A stretch of 64,000 nucleotides of DNA from Streptomyces sp. NBC_00536 (GCF_036346295.1 NZ_CP107819.1:1550001-1614000), one strand, 5' to 3'; shown: positions 29,729 to 40,381, counted from the first letter of the stretch. Notes: generated from the letters alone by a model not told the origin. Numbers and translations: made by a program.

Positions 29729-31011
29729 GCCAGTTTCCCGTCCACGACCGTTGCCCGGCCCCGCAGGAAGGTGTGAGTGACGCGTCCCGGAAGCTCACGG
29801 CCCTGGTAGGGCGTGTTGCGGCTGCGGGAGGCGAAGTGTGCGGGGTCCACGACACCACGGTACGAGGTGTCGACCAAGGTCAGGTTCGCGGGTTCACCTG
29901 CCGAGACGGCGCGGCCGTGGTTCTCCAGGCCGCCGATGCGCGCCGGACGGAAGGACATGCGGTCGGCGACGCCCGCCCAGTCGAGCAGGCCGGTCTCGAC
30001 CATCGTCTGCTGGACGACGGAGAGCGCGGTCTCCAGGCCCACCATGCCCATGGCGGCGGCGGCCCACTCGCAGTCCTTGTCCTCGTGCGGGTGCGGGGCG
30101 TGGTCGGTGGCGACGATGTCGATCGTGCCGTCGGCGAGCGCCTCGCGCAGGGCCATGACGTCGCGCTCGGTGCGCAGCGGCGGGTTGACCTTGTAGACCG
30201 GGTTGTACGAGCGCACGAGCTCGTCGGTGAGGAGCAGGTGGTGCGGGGTGACCTCGGCCGTCACGTCGATGCCGCGGGACTTGGCCCAGCGGACGATCTC
30301 GACGGAGCCGGCGGTGGAGAGGTGGCAGATGTGCACCCGGGAACCGACGTGCTCGGCGAGGAGCACGTCACGGGCGATGATCGACTCCTCGGCGACGGCG
30401 GGCCAGCCGCCGAGGCCCAGCTCGGCGGAGACGATGCCCTCGTTCATCTGGGCGCCCTCGGTGAGGCGGGGCTCCTGGGCGTGCTGGGCGACGACGCCGC
30501 CGAAGGCCTTCACGTACTCCAGCGCGCGCCGCATGATGACCGCGTCGTCGACGCACTTGCCGTCGTCGGAGAAGACGGTGACGCGGGCGGCGGACTCGTG
30601 CATGGCGCCCAGCTCGGAGAGCTGCTTGCCCTCCAGGCCGACGGTGACGGCGCCGATGGGCTGCACGTCGCAGTAGCCGGATTCCTTGCCCAGGCGCCAG
30701 ACCTGCTCGACGACGCCGGCGGTGTCGGCGACCGGGAAGGTGTTCGCCATGGCGAAGACGGCGGTGTAGCCGCCGCTGGCGGCGGCGCGGGTGCCGGTGA
30801 GGACGGTCTCGGAGTCCTCGCGGCCCGGCTCGCGCAGGTGGGTGTGCAGGTCGACCAGGCCGGGGAGCAGGACCTGGCCGGCGGCCTCGATCACGGTCGC
30901 GTCGCCCGCGTCGATGCCGGTACCGACCTGGGCGATGGTCTCGCCGTCGATCAGGACGTCCTGGACGTCGCCGCCGAGCACCTTCGCGCCACGAATAAGG
31001 ATCTTGCTCAT
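29725..31011 (-). CDS. pyrC: Dihydroorotase
   Basis: This 428-residue amidohydrolase cyclises carbamoyl aspartate to dihydroorotate. Motifs: [20 protein letters not shown] (metal-binding His pair and substrate Arg), [45 protein letters not shown] and [16 protein letters not shown] (catalytic Asp). It resembles the larger class I dihydroorotases that can associate with aspartate carbamoyltransferase. ATG 31011 lies 3 bp after the pyrB stop. Confidence 0.98.
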   Translation of the reverse strand: MSKILIRGAKVLGGDVQDVLIDGETIAQVGTGIDAGDATVIEAAGQVLLPGLVDLHTHLREPGREDSETVLTGTRAAASGGYTAVFAMANTFPVADTAGVVEQVWRLGKESGYCDVQPIGAVTVGLEGKQLSELGAMHESAARVTVFSDDGKCVDDAVIMRRALEYVKAFGGVVAQHAQEPRLTEGAQMNEGIVSAELGLGGWPAVAEESIIARDVLLAEHVGSRVHICHLSTAGSVEIVRWAKSRGIDVTAEVTPHHLLLTDELVRSYNPVYKVNPPLRTERDVMALREALADGTIDIVATDHAPHPHEDKDCEWAAAAMGMVGLETALSVVQQTMVETGLLDWAGVADRMSFRPARIGGLENHGRAVSAGEPANLTLVDTSYRGVVDPAHFASRSRNTPYQGRELPGRVTHTFLRGRATVVDGKLA

Positions 31012-31013
31012 CT

Positions 31014-31997
31014 TTACTTGCTCTCCGATTCGACGGGGCGGGCGTGGCTGACGGCGGACTCGTTGCCGCCCAGAAGCAGGTACAGGACCGCCATGCGGAT
31101 GGACACGCCGTTGGCGACCTGCTCGACGACGGTGCAGCGGTCGGAGTCGGCGACCTCGGCGGTGATCTCCATGCCCCGGACCATCGGGCCGGGGTGCATC
31201 ACGATGCCGTGCGCGGGCATCTTGGCCATGCGCTCGCCGTTCAGGCCGTAGCGCCGCGAGTACTCGCGCTCGGTCGGGAAGAAGGCGGCGTTCATCCGCT
31301 CTCGCTGCACACGCAGCATCATGACCGCGTCGGACTTCGGCAGCACCTCGTCGAGGTCGTACGAGACCTCGCAGGGCCAGGTCTCCACGCCGATCGGGAC
31401 CAGGGTGGGCGGGGCCACCAGGGTGACGTGGGCGCCGAGGGTGTGCAGCAGGTCGACGTTGGAGCGGGCGACCCGGCTGTGCAGGACGTCGCCGACGAGG
31501 GTGATCCGCTTGCCGGAGAGGTCCTGGCCGAGCGCGTCGGGGCCGACCAGGCGGCGGCGCATGGTGAAGGCGTCCAGCAGGGCCTGGGTCGGGTGCTGGT
31601 GGGTGCCGTCACCGGCGTTGATGACCGGTACGTCGATCCAGCCCGAGGTGGCGAGCCGGTACGGGGCGCCGGAGGCGCTGTGCCGGATGACCACGGCGTC
31701 GATGCCCATGGCGTCGAGGGTCTGGGCGGTGTCCTTGAGGGACTCGCCCTTGGAGACGCTGGATCCCTTGGCGACGAAGTTGATCACGTCGGCGGAGAGG
31801 CGCTTCTCGGCGGCCTCGAAGGAGATCCGGGTGCGGGTCGAGTCCTCGAAGAAGAGGTTGCAGATGGTCAGGCCGCGCAGGGTGGGCAGCTTCTTTATCG
31901 GCCGGTCGGCGACCCGGGCCATCTCCTCGGCGGTGTCGAGGATGAGGACGGCGTCGTCGCGCGAGAGATCGGCGGCCGAGATGAGGTGACGCTTCAT
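31014..31997 (-). CDS. pyrB: Aspartate carbamoyltransferase catalytic subunit
   Basis: This 327-residue enzyme condenses carbamoyl phosphate with aspartate. Motifs: [20 protein letters not shown] (carbamoyl phosphate), [37 protein letters not shown], and a C-terminal [11 protein letters not shown]. No regulatory PyrI gene is next to it, in agreement with regulation through PyrR. The 184-bp gap from pyrR is GC-rich with a repeated GGGCAGGCGnCGGCG (32051 and 32098). No gene is seen in it. Confidence 0.98.
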   Translation of the reverse strand: MKRHLISAADLSRDDAVLILDTAEEMARVADRPIKKLPTLRGLTICNLFFEDSTRTRISFEAAEKRLSADVINFVAKGSSVSKGESLKDTAQTLDAMGIDAVVIRHSASGAPYRLATSGWIDVPVINAGDGTHQHPTQALLDAFTMRRRLVGPDALGQDLSGKRITLVGDVLHSRVARSNVDLLHTLGAHVTLVAPPTLVPIGVETWPCEVSYDLDEVLPKSDAVMMLRVQRERMNAAFFPTEREYSRRYGLNGERMAKMPAHGIVMHPGPMVRGMEITAEVADSDRCTVVEQVANGVSIRMAVLYLLLGGNESAVSHARPVESESK

Positions 31998-32181
31998 CTG
32001 GGTGCTCCGTGGGTCCGTGGGTCTGCGGGGAGGTCGGGCGGGCGTGCTGGCGTGCGGGCAGGCGCCGGCGTGGCGATGTCCGCGCGGGCAGGGGTCTGTC
32101 CGGGCAGGCGTCGGCGCGGGCTCCCGGGGCGCGGGGCCCCGGGGCGCGGGCCCCTGGAGAGAGGGCCCTCACTCGTTCGGG

Positions 32182-32802
<621 letters not shown>

Positions 32803-32954
32803 TTAAAGGACGTCTGGACCGGCTGCCCGAGGCAACCGGGTCGTACGGATTCAACGGTACCAGGGCCGTGCGGGGCCGCCGGACCGGGGCCCGGCGGGAT
32901 CCCCTTCAAGGGGCGATGGAGAGCATTCGGCTTGACGCATCCAAGTAACGCTGC

Positions 32955-32974
32955 GTAACCTCACAGTGAGTTAC
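32955..32974. promoter_or_regulatory. Candidate BldD operator between pyrR and bldD
   Basis: GTAACCTCACAGTGAGTTAC is a near-perfect palindrome (arms GTAAC/GTTAC and CTCAC/GTGAG) 64 bp upstream of bldD. Its 15-bp core at 32960-32974 fits the published BldD pattern nTnACnC(A/T)GnGTnAn with one mismatch. BldD is known to bind its own promoter in S. coelicolor, which makes this an expected site. Confidence 0.65.
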
Positions 32975-33037
32975 CAGCCGCGCGGCGCAGCCGCACGTTG
33001 TCCATATCATCACAGCGTCACAGCGTCCGGGAGCGTT

Positions 33038-33538
33038 ATGTCCAGCGAATACGCCAAGCAGCTCGGGGCCAAGCTCCGTGCCATCCGCACCCAGCAGGGC
33101 CTTTCCCTCCACGGTGTCGAGGAGAAGTCCCAGGGCCGGTGGAAGGCCGTGGTGGTCGGGTCGTACGAGCGCGGGGACCGCGCCGTGACCGTCCAGCGCC
33201 TCGCCGAGCTGGCGGACTTCTACGGTGTGCCGGTGCAGGAGCTCCTGCCGGGCACCACTCCGGGCGGAGCGGCCGAGCCGCCGCCGAAGCTCCGTCTGGA
33301 CCTGGAGCGCCTGGCCCACGTGCCCGCGGAGAAGGCCGGTCCGCTCCAGCGCTACGCGGCGACGATCCAGAGCCAGCGCGGCGACTACAACGGCAAGGTG
33401 CTGTCGATCCGCCAGGACGACCTGCGCACCCTCGCGGTCATCTACGACCAGTCGCCCTCGGTCCTGACCGAGCAGCTCATCAGCTGGGGCGTGCTGGACG
33501 CGGACGCCCGTCGTGCCGTGACCCACGAGGAGATCTGA
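33038..33538 (+). CDS. bldD: Developmental master regulator BldD
   Basis: This 166-residue protein has an N-terminal Xre-type helix-turn-helix (GAKLRAIRTQQGLSLHGVEE to GRWKAVVVGSYERGDRAVTV) and a C-terminal domain that binds tetrameric cyclic di-GMP. The signature residues are R114-G115-D116 and R125-x-x-D128, both intact in RGDYNGKVLSIRQDD. Loaded with c-di-GMP it represses sporulation genes during vegetative growth. ATG 33038 was chosen by family length. The gene diverges from pyrR and is followed by an 18-bp terminator stem. Confidence 0.97.
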   Translation: MSSEYAKQLGAKLRAIRTQQGLSLHGVEEKSQGRWKAVVVGSYERGDRAVTVQRLAELADFYGVPVQELLPGTTPGGAAEPPPKLRLDLERLAHVPAEKAGPLQRYAATIQSQRGDYNGKVLSIRQDDLRTLAVIYDQSPSVLTEQLISWGVLDADARRAVTHEEI

Positions 33539-33580
33539 GTCCCCCTCTGATCTCCGGGCCCAGGCCCAGCAGAAACGTTA

Positions 33581-33623
33581 CCGGTGGGGGCCGGGAAGCC
33601 ATGTGCTTCCCGGCCCCCACCGG
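33581..33623. terminator. Terminator after bldD
   Basis: A perfect 18-bp stem (33581-33598 with 33606-33623, beginning CCGGTGGGGGCCGGGAAG) with a 7-nt loop, followed by TTTCT. Probably bidirectional with the next hairpin. Confidence 0.85.
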
Positions 33624-33656
33624 TTTCTCGCGTACCGGGTGCACGCCGCGCACCGG

Positions 33657-33705
33657 GTACACGCAGGGCCCGCAGCGCGTGGTGCGCTGCGGGCCCTGCG
33701 TGTAC
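33657..33705. terminator. Terminator after nusB
   Basis: A perfect 22-bp stem (33657-33678 with 33684-33705, core ACGCAGGGCCCGCAGCGC) with a 5-nt loop, 21 bp past the nusB stop on the minus strand. Confidence 0.85.
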
Positions 33706-33725
33706 CGGACCGCCGGTCCGGGACG

Positions 33726-34169
33726 CTACTGGCTCTCGTCCCGCCGGAGCTTCGGCTTGAGGTCCTTGAAACGGCCCAGCAGGCCGTTCACGAACCCCGG
33801 GGACTCGTCGGTGGAGAACTCCTTGGCGAGCTGGACGGCCTCGTCGATCGCCACGGCGTCCGGGGTCTCGTCAACCCAGATCAGCTCGTAGGCACCCAGC
33901 CGCACGATGTTCCGGTCCGCGACCGGCATGCGGTCGAGGTCCCAGTCCACGGCGTAGGTGACGATCAGGTCGTCGATGCGGTCCACCTTGTCGGCGTACC
34001 CCTCGACGAGGTTCATCGTGAACTCGCTGACCGCCGGCTGACGGCCGTCGGTGTCGTTCCGTGAGTGACGGACCCAGTCCGCGAGGACCTCACGCACGGG
34101 CACGCCGCGCTGATCGGCCTCGAAGAGGATCTGGAAAGCACGCTTGCGGGCGTTGCTCCGGGCTCCCAC
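33726..34169 (-). CDS. nusB: Transcription antitermination factor NusB
   Basis: This 147-residue helical RNA-binding protein acts with NusE in rRNA antitermination. It opens GARSNARKRAFQILFEADQR and contains IDDLIVTYAVDWDLDRMPVA, DRNIVRLGAYELIWVDETPD and AVAIDEAVQLAKEFSTDESP, then FVNGLLGRF, the conserved NusB C-terminal helix. ATG 34169 follows the efp stop by 2 bp, so efp-nusB is coupled. Confidence 0.97.
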   Translation of the reverse strand: MGARSNARKRAFQILFEADQRGVPVREVLADWVRHSRNDTDGRQPAVSEFTMNLVEGYADKVDRIDDLIVTYAVDWDLDRMPVADRNIVRLGAYELIWVDETPDAVAIDEAVQLAKEFSTDESPGFVNGLLGRFKDLKPKLRRDESQ

Positions 34170-34171
34170 GG

Positions 34172-34738
34172 TTAGCTGTTCACCCGGCCGAGGTAGTCGC
34201 TGGTACGGGTGTCGACCTTGACCTTCTCGCCGGTGGTGACGAAGAGCGGGACCTGGATCTCGTGACCGGTCTGCAGGGTCGCGGGCTTGGTGCCACCGGT
34301 GGAACGGTCGCCCTGGACGCCCGGGTCCGTGTGCTCGATCACGAGCTCGACGGCGGCCGGCAGCTCGACGTAGAGCACCTCGCCCTCGTGCTGCGCGACG
34401 GAGGCGGTGAAGCCCTCGATCAGGAAGTTGGCGGCGTTGCCGACGGCCTTCTTGTCGACCATCAGCTGGTCGAAGGTGTCCATGTCCATGAAGACGAAGT
34501 AGTCGCCGTCCATGTACGAGAACTGCATGTCACGGCGGTCAATGGTGGCCGTCTCGACCTTGGTGCCGGCGTTGAACGTCTTGTCGACGACCTTGCCGGA
34601 CATCACGCTCTTGAGCTTGGTGCGCACGAAGGCCGGGCCCTTGCCGGGCTTGACGTGCTGGAACTCGACGACGGACCAGAGCTGGCCCCCGTCGAGCTTG
34701 AGCACCATGCCGTTCTTGAGGTCGTTCGTGGAAGCCAC
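34172..34738 (-). CDS. efp: Elongation factor P
   Basis: This 188-residue, three-domain factor relieves ribosome stalling at proline runs. Domain I has the loop [17 protein letters not shown] with Lys33 in PGKGP. This palindromic PGKGP form has been described in actinobacteria as functional without a lysine modification, and no modification gene is seen nearby. The OB domains continue with [20 protein letters not shown] and [21 protein letters not shown] 34738. Proline-rich proteins are frequent in this window. Confidence 0.97.
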   Translation of the reverse strand: MASTNDLKNGMVLKLDGGQLWSVVEFQHVKPGKGPAFVRTKLKSVMSGKVVDKTFNAGTKVETATIDRRDMQFSYMDGDYFVFMDMDTFDQLMVDKKAVGNAANFLIEGFTASVAQHEGEVLYVELPAAVELVIEHTDPGVQGDRSTGGTKPATLQTGHEIQVPLFVTTGEKVKVDTRTSDYLGRVNS

Positions 34739-34789
34739 GGTTGCGAAATCTCCTGGACTGGTGGACCACGGGTGGCGCGCACAGCAAAG

Positions 34790-35902
34790 CTAGAGCGCGA
34801 GCAGCTCCTTGGTCGTGATGGTGAGTAGCTCGGGTCCGCCGTCCGCCTCAGGGCGTACGACGAGCGTGTCATCGATCCGGACGCCGCCCCGGCCCGGGAG
34901 GTGAACCCCCGGTTCGACGGTGACCGGCACGCAAGCGTCCAGTTTACCCATTGCTGTAGGTGCAAGCTGCGGGTCCTCGTCGATTTCGAGGCCGACGCCG
35001 TGTCCGGTCCACGGAGCGAGGGCTTCACCATGGCCCGCGGAGTCCAGTACGGAGCGCGCCGCGTGGTCCACGTCGCGGTACGCGGCCCCGGGCAGCAGGG
35101 CCTCGCGGCCCGCCCGCTGAGCGGCGAAGACGAGGTCGTACAGCTCGATCTGCCAGTCCGCGGGAGTGGTGCCGATCACGAAGGTACGGCCGATCTCACA
35201 CCGGTAGCCGCGGTAGTTCGCGCCCAGGCAGACGGAGAGGAAATCCCCTTCCTCCACCCGGCGGTCGGAGGGCCGGTGCCGGGAGCGGCCGGAGTGCGGG
35301 CCGGTGCCGACGGAGGTGGGGAAGGCCGGGCCGTCGGCGCCGTGGTCCACCAGGCGCCGTTCCAGCTCCAGGGCGAGGTGGCGTTCGGTGCGGCCGACGA
35401 GGATGGACTCCAGGAGTTCGCCGAGGGCCTGGTCGGCGATCTCGGCGGCGATCCGCAGACAGGCGATCTCCTCCTCGTCCTTGATCAGCCGCTGCTGTTC
35501 GACGGCGGGTCCGAGGTCGGCCAGCCGCAGCCGGGGCGCCACCGAGCGCAGGGCGCGGTGCCGGGCGACGGTGAGGTGGTGTTCCTCGACGGCGAGCGCG
35601 TCCGCGCGGACGTCCTGGCCCGAGGCGTGGTCGGCCGCCGCGACGGCCGGATCACCGCCCGGGCCGGAGAGCACGGACAGCCGCAGGTGTTCGTCGAGCC
35701 GGCCCTCGTCCGCTTCGCCCGTGGGCGAGGCGGCGCAGAAGAGCACGTCCTCGGCGGGCCCGATCAGCAGTACCGCGCCCTCGGGGAAGGCCCCGGCGAG
35801 ATAGCGGACGTTGGCCGGACGCGTGATCAGTGCGGCGGAGTTGCCCGCTGCGGCACAGCGGTCGCGAAGCAGGCCCCGACGGGCCGCGTACACGTCTGAC
35901 AT
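34790..35902 (-). CDS. M24 (aminopeptidase P-like) protein with altered metal ligands
   Basis: This 370-residue protein has a creatinase N-domain (1-130) and a pita-bread M24 domain (about 145-365). His301 (TGHGVGLEIDEDPQL) and Glu330 (VTVEPGVHLPG) are conserved. Three of the five expected metal ligands differ by alignment to the usual pattern: Cys225 in GDFLSVCLGANY where Asp is expected, Glu236 in GYRCEIGRTF where Asp is expected, and Asp344 in GGVRIDDTLVV where Glu is expected. It may bind metal differently or not act as a dimetal peptidase. It sits just upstream of efp (51 bp), a common pepP-efp association. Confidence 0.85.
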   Translation of the reverse strand: MSDVYAARRGLLRDRCAAAGNSAALITRPANVRYLAGAFPEGAVLLIGPAEDVLFCAASPTGEADEGRLDEHLRLSVLSGPGGDPAVAAADHASGQDVRADALAVEEHHLTVARHRALRSVAPRLRLADLGPAVEQQRLIKDEEEIACLRIAAEIADQALGELLESILVGRTERHLALELERRLVDHGADGPAFPTSVGTGPHSGRSRHRPSDRRVEEGDFLSVCLGANYRGYRCEIGRTFVIGTTPADWQIELYDLVFAAQRAGREALLPGAAYRDVDHAARSVLDSAGHGEALAPWTGHGVGLEIDEDPQLAPTAMGKLDACVPVTVEPGVHLPGRGGVRIDDTLVVRPEADGGPELLTITTKELLAL

Positions 35903-35984
35903 GTCTTCGAGCGTACGAGCGGCGCGCGCATCCGGCCTGGTGAGCGCGTCCGGACGGGGGGCGGGCCGGAGCTTCCTTCTACGG

Positions 35985-36923
35985 TCACCAGCCGCCGGGG
36001 GCCGCGATGGCGCGGGCGAGGACCTCGTCGAGGGCCCGGGCGGTGCCCTCCACGTCCAGGTGGGAGTTGTCGATGATGGGCAGGCCGGAGCCGTACCAGC
36101 CCGCCATCCGGCCGTGGATCCGGGCGACTTCCTCGTCGGAGAGGCGGCGGTTGCCGGAGCGGGCCGCGTTGCGCTCCAGGACGATCTCCAGGCCGGGCAG
36201 CAGGACCACGGGGAGCAGCCCGGGGCCCACGTGCCGCTTCCAGCCGCCGAGGCCCACCACGGGCCGGTCGGGGAAGACGGCGTCGTCGAGGATGCAGGAG
36301 ATCCCGTTGGCCAGGAAGTTGCGGGCGGCGAAGCCGCAGGTGCGGCGGGCGAGCCGGTACTGGGCCTCGGAGTGGTCGTTCCAGCCCGACTGCGGGTCGG
36401 CGAAGCCGGAGCAGACCCACTCGCGGACGTCGTCCAGGCTGATGTGCGCGGTCGGCACCTGCCGGGAGCCCGCCCAGTGCCGGGCCACGGTGGTCTTGCC
36501 GGCGCCCGCGGGGCCGATGAGCAGCACGGCGAGGGTGGCGACGCCGGTGCCGGGGGCGGGCGGGGCCGCCGCCGGGAGCGGGATGTGCCCGGTGGGTTCG
36601 GGTACGGGCACCACCGGGCCCGTGGGCTGTCCGCCCGTCCCGGGTACGTGGGCGGGCGGCCGCGGCACCCCGTGCGGCGGGGGCACCGGGGCGGAGTGCG
36701 GCGGTCCGGCGGGAAGCGGAGGGGGGCCCGCCGGGTGCGGCGGAGCGGCCGGGCGCTGTGCGGGGTGCGGCGGACCGGCGTGGTGGCGCGGCAGCCCCCC
36801 CGGGTGCGACGCGTGCGGCGGACCGGCGGGCGGCGCCCAGCCGGGCACGGGGGCTATCGGCGGCTGCGCGGGGGCGGCCGGGTGCTGTCCCGGCTCGCCC
36901 CATCCCCCCACTCCGTGCTGCAT
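35985..36923 (-). CDS. P-loop ATPase/kinase-like protein with Pro-rich N-terminus
   Basis: This 312-residue protein has a disordered N-terminal half (about 1-125) rich in Pro, Gly, Ala and His. A compact P-loop domain follows, with Walker A LIGPAGAGKTTVARHW, then SLDDVREWVCSGFADPQSGW, CILDDAVFPDRPVVGLGGW, VVLLPGLEIVLERNAARS and NRRLSDEEVARIHGRM. This looks like a small AAA33/Zeta-toxin-like or chloramphenicol-phosphotransferase-like kinase, and the substrate is unknown. It is co-directional with the aro genes upstream (50 bp). No regulatory site is evident. Confidence 0.8.
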   Translation of the reverse strand: MQHGVGGWGEPGQHPAAPAQPPIAPVPGWAPPAGPPHASHPGGLPRHHAGPPHPAQRPAAPPHPAGPPPLPAGPPHSAPVPPPHGVPRPPAHVPGTGGQPTGPVVPVPEPTGHIPLPAAAPPAPGTGVATLAVLLIGPAGAGKTTVARHWAGSRQVPTAHISLDDVREWVCSGFADPQSGWNDHSEAQYRLARRTCGFAARNFLANGISCILDDAVFPDRPVVGLGGWKRHVGPGLLPVVLLPGLEIVLERNAARSGNRRLSDEEVARIHGRMAGWYGSGLPIIDNSHLDVEGTARALDEVLARAIAAPGGW

Positions 36924-36973
36924 CCGCTGCCACTCCGTCTCGTTCAGGCGAGGACTGATGCGAGAACGTTATC

Positions 36974-37417
36974 TCAGGCGGCGGGCAGTTCCTCCGCCAG
37001 CGCGTGCAGCGCGAGCCGGTAGGAGCCGAGCCCGAAGCCCGCCACGGTCCCGGTCGCCACCGAGGCGATGACCGAAGTGTGCCGGAATTCCTCGCGGGCG
37101 TACGGGTTCGAGATGTGCACCTCGATCAGCGGCGCGGTGCGCTGGGCCGCCGCGTCCCGCATCGCGTACGAGTAGTGCGTGAAGGCGCCGGGGTTGATGA
37201 CCACCGGGATCTTCCCGTCGGCGGCCTCGTGCAGCCAGCGCACCAGCTGGCCCTCGTCGTTGGTCTCGCGGACCTCGACGTCGAAGCCGAGCGTGCGGCC
37301 GAGGCTCTGGCAGCTCTCGACCAGCCCGGCGTACGAGGTGGCCCCGTACACGTCGGGCTCGCGCGAGCCGAGGCGGCCCAGGTTCGGGCCGTTCAGCACG
37401 AGCACCTTGCGGCTCAC
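36974..37417 (-). CDS. aroQ: 3-dehydroquinate dehydratase, type II
   Basis: This 147-residue enzyme dehydrates 3-dehydroquinate in the shikimate pathway. Motifs: [20 protein letters not shown] (with catalytic Arg and Tyr), [18 protein letters not shown] and [20 protein letters not shown] (catalytic His). The GTG 37417 start overlaps the aroB stop (GTGA), so it is translationally coupled. The dodecameric type II class is unrelated to type I AroD. Confidence 0.97.
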   Translation of the reverse strand: MSRKVLVLNGPNLGRLGSREPDVYGATSYAGLVESCQSLGRTLGFDVEVRETNDEGQLVRWLHEAADGKIPVVINPGAFTHYSYAMRDAAAQRTAPLIEVHISNPYAREEFRHTSVIASVATGTVAGFGLGSYRLALHALAEELPAA

Positions 37418-38505
37418 GCGGACACCTCGCCGTAGGCCGCCATCAGCACGGCCGGGTCCGGGCCTTCCAGGACGGTCGGCTTGGCCAGCCCGTCCAGGAC
37501 GATGAAGCGCAGCAGGTCGCCGCGGGACTTCTTGTCGACCTTCATGGTCTCCAGCAGCTTGGGCCACTGGTCGCCGCGGTAGGTCAGCGGCAGGCCCACC
37601 GAGGCGAGGACGCTCTTGTGCCGTTCGGCGGTCGCGTCGTCGAGCCGGCCGGCGAGCCGGCCCAGTTCGGCGGCGAAGACCATGCCGATGGACACGGCGG
37701 CGCCGTGGCGCCACTTGTAGCGCTCGTTCTTCTCGATCGCGTGGGCGAGGGTGTGGCCGTAGTTGAGGATCTCCCGCAGGCCCGACTCCTTGAGGTCGCT
37801 GGAGACCACGTCGGCCTTGACCTGGATGGAGCGCACGATCAGCTCGGCGGTGTGCGGGCCCTCGGGGGTCCGGGCCGCCTGCGGGTCGCCCTCGATCAGG
37901 TCGAGGATCACCGGGTCGGAGATGAATCCGGCCTTGATGATCTCGGCGAGCCCGCTGACGTAGTCATTGACCGGCAGCGAGTCGAGGGCCGCCAGGTCGC
38001 AGAGGACCCCGGCGGGCGGGTGGAAGGCGCCGACGAGGTTCTTGCCCTCGGCGGTGTTGATGCCCGTCTTGCCGCCCACGGCCGCGTCGACCATCGCGAG
38101 GACGGTCGTCGGTACGGCGATCCAGCGCACCCCGCGCAGCCAGGAGGCCGCGACGAAGCCCGCGAGGTCGGTGGTGGCGCCGCCGCCGACGCCGACGATC
38201 ACGTCGGTGCGGGTGAAGCCGGACTGGCCGAGCGCCTTCCAGCAGTACGCCGCGACCTCGACGGTCTTGGCCTCCTCGGCGTTCGGCACCTGGATGGCGA
38301 CGGCCTCGTAGCCCTGGGCCGCGAGGTCGTCGCGCAGCGCCTCACCCGTGGAGGCCAGCGCCTCGGGGTGGATCACGGCGACGCGCTGCGCCTTGGTGCC
38401 GATCAGGGTGCCCAGCTCGCCGAGCAGCTGCCGGCCGACCAGCACGTCGTACGCGTCGTGTCCGGCACTCGCGCCGACCTGGATGCGCGTCACCTGGTCT
38501 GTCAT
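37414..38505 (-). CDS. aroB: 3-dehydroquinate synthase
   Basis: This 363-residue NAD- and metal-dependent enzyme forms 3-dehydroquinate from DAHP. Motifs: [41 protein letters not shown] (catalytic Lys), [20 protein letters not shown] (metal His). Its ATG 38505 overlaps the end of aroK by 4 bp (ATGA). Confidence 0.97.
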   Translation of the reverse strand: MTDQVTRIQVGASAGHDAYDVLVGRQLLGELGTLIGTKAQRVAVIHPEALASTGEALRDDLAAQGYEAVAIQVPNAEEAKTVEVAAYCWKALGQSGFTRTDVIVGVGGGATTDLAGFVAASWLRGVRWIAVPTTVLAMVDAAVGGKTGINTAEGKNLVGAFHPPAGVLCDLAALDSLPVNDYVSGLAEIIKAGFISDPVILDLIEGDPQAARTPEGPHTAELIVRSIQVKADVVSSDLKESGLREILNYGHTLAHAIEKNERYKWRHGAAVSIGMVFAAELGRLAGRLDDATAERHKSVLASVGLPLTYRGDQWPKLLETMKVDKKSRGDLLRFIVLDGLAKPTVLEGPDPAVLMAAYGEVSA

Positions 38506-39020
38506 ACGTCCTTCAACTCCAGAGCGTCGAGGACCGCCTGGGCGACCTCTTCGGGGGTGCGGTCGTCGGTGGCCACCACGACGCGCGCGACTTCGGTGTA
38601 CAGGTGGCGGCGGGCGTCCATCAGCTCGCGCCACTGGCGGCGCGGGTTGACCGCGAGCAGCGGGCGGGCCGCGCCGAGGCCGACCCGGCGGACCGCCTCG
38701 TCGATGTCCATCGACAGGTAGACGACGGGCAGCCCGGCGAGCAGCGCCCGGGTGCCGTCGTCGAGGATCGCGCCGCCGCCGAGGGCGAGGATCCCGGTGT
38801 GCCCGGAGAGCGCGTCGGCGACTGCCTTGCGCTCCAGGTCACGGAAGTACGGCTCGCCCTCGTCGACGAACAGGTCGGCGATGGGCCGGCCCTGCGCGGC
38901 GACGATGTCGGCGTCCGTGTCCCGGTAGGGCACGCCGAGCCGCTCGGCGAGCAGCTCCCCCACCGTGGACTTGCCGGAGCCCATGGGTCCGACGAGGACG
39001 ACCAGGGGGCCGCCCGTCAC
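38502..39020 (-). CDS. aroK: Shikimate kinase
   Basis: This 172-residue kinase phosphorylates shikimate at C3. It has Walker [21 protein letters not shown], shikimate-binding [19 protein letters not shown], and [20 protein letters not shown] 39020 overlaps the aroC stop (GTGA). The open frame continues far upstream in the aroC region and is not part of this protein. Confidence 0.97.
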   Translation of the reverse strand: MTGGPLVVLVGPMGSGKSTVGELLAERLGVPYRDTDADIVAAQGRPIADLFVDEGEPYFRDLERKAVADALSGHTGILALGGGAILDDGTRALLAGLPVVYLSMDIDEAVRRVGLGAARPLLAVNPRRQWRELMDARRHLYTEVARVVVATDDRTPEEVAQAVLDALELKDV

Positions 39021-40201
39021 CGGATCTGCAGGTGGTCGAGGAACGAGCGGACGTTGCGCCGGGTCTCGATCACCGAGTCGCCGCCGAACTTCTCCACGAC
39101 GGCGTCGGCCAGCACGAGGGCGACCATCGCCTCGGCGACGATGCCCGCCGCGGGGACGGCACACACGTCGGAGCGCTGGTGGTGGGCGACCGTGGCCTCG
39201 CCGGTGGCGACGTCGACGGTGGCGAGCGCGCGGGGCACGGTCGCGATCGGCTTCATGGCGGCCCGTACGCGCAGCAGCTCGCCGGTGGTCAGTCCGCCCT
39301 CGGTGCCGCCGGAGCGGCCGGAGGTGCGCTTGATGCCCTCGGGGGTGGAGACGATCTCGTCGTGGGCCTTGGAGCCCGGGACGCGGGCCAGCTCGAAGCC
39401 GTCGCCGACCTCGACGCCCTTGATCGCCTGGATGCCCATGAGCGCGGCGGCGAGCCGTGCGTCGAGGCGGCGGTCCCAGTGCACGTGCGAGCCGAGGCCC
39501 ACGGGGACGCCGTAGGCGAGCACCTCGACGACGCCGCCGAGGGTGTCTCCGTCCTTGTGGGCCTGGTCGATCTCCGCGACCATCGCCTTCGACGCGTCGG
39601 CGTCGAGGCAGCGCACCGGGTCGGCGTCGAGCCTGTCGACGTCGGCGGGGGTCGGGTAGACGCCGTAGGGGGCCTTGGCGGAGGCCAGCTCCACCACGTG
39701 GGAGACGATCTCGATGCCCGCGGTCTCCTTGATGAAGGACCGGGCGATGGCACCGAGGGCGACGCGGGCGGCCGTCTCGCGGGCGCTGGCGCGCTCCAGG
39801 ATCGGGCGGGCCTCGTCGAAGCCGTACTTCTGCATGCCGGCGAGGTCGGCGTGGCCCGGGCGGGGGCGGGTCAGCGGGGCGTTGCGCCCGGAGCCCTCCA
39901 GCTCGGCCGGGTCGACCGGGTCGGCCGACATGACCTTCTCCCACTTGGGCCATTCGGAGTTGCCCACCATGACCGCGACCGGGGAGCCGAGGGACAGGCC
40001 GTGGCGGACGCCGCCGAGGAAGGTCACCTCGTCCTGTTCGAACTTCATCCGGGCACCGCGGCCGTATCCGAGCCGGCGGCGCGCCAGGTGGTCGGCCACC
40101 AGTTCGGTGGTGACCGGAACGCCGGCGGGAAGACCCTCCAGCGTCGCTACCAGCGCCGGTCCGTGCGACTCCCCGGCGGTCAGCCAACGCAACCTGCTCA
40201 A
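39017..40201 (-). CDS. aroC: Chorismate synthase
   Basis: This 394-residue enzyme makes chorismate from EPSP with reduced FMN. Motifs: [20 protein letters not shown] at the N-terminus, [53 protein letters not shown] and [15 protein letters not shown] near the C-terminus. It leads the aroC-aroK-aroB-aroQ operon, all joined by 4-bp overlaps. A 180-bp gap before aroE (40202-40381) shows no gene. Confidence 0.98.
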   Translation of the reverse strand: MSRLRWLTAGESHGPALVATLEGLPAGVPVTTELVADHLARRRLGYGRGARMKFEQDEVTFLGGVRHGLSLGSPVAVMVGNSEWPKWEKVMSADPVDPAELEGSGRNAPLTRPRPGHADLAGMQKYGFDEARPILERASARETAARVALGAIARSFIKETAGIEIVSHVVELASAKAPYGVYPTPADVDRLDADPVRCLDADASKAMVAEIDQAHKDGDTLGGVVEVLAYGVPVGLGSHVHWDRRLDARLAAALMGIQAIKGVEVGDGFELARVPGSKAHDEIVSTPEGIKRTSGRSGGTEGGLTTGELLRVRAAMKPIATVPRALATVDVATGEATVAHHQRSDVCAVPAAGIVAEAMVALVLADAVVEKFGGDSVIETRRNVRSFLDHLQIR

Positions 40202-40381
40202 CGATGCTCCTCATGCTCGCGCCTGGCACAGCTACGGCGTGACCGGGTGCGCCGTCCGGGCTCGCCACCCCCGATCCTCCCATGTCCGGGCCGATGTCCA
40301 GGCCTCCGGTCCAGCTATCGGACGCCACTGTGGGAGGTCGGGAGGGGTTCGTGCGGGTACGGACGGATCACGCCGGGTGAT

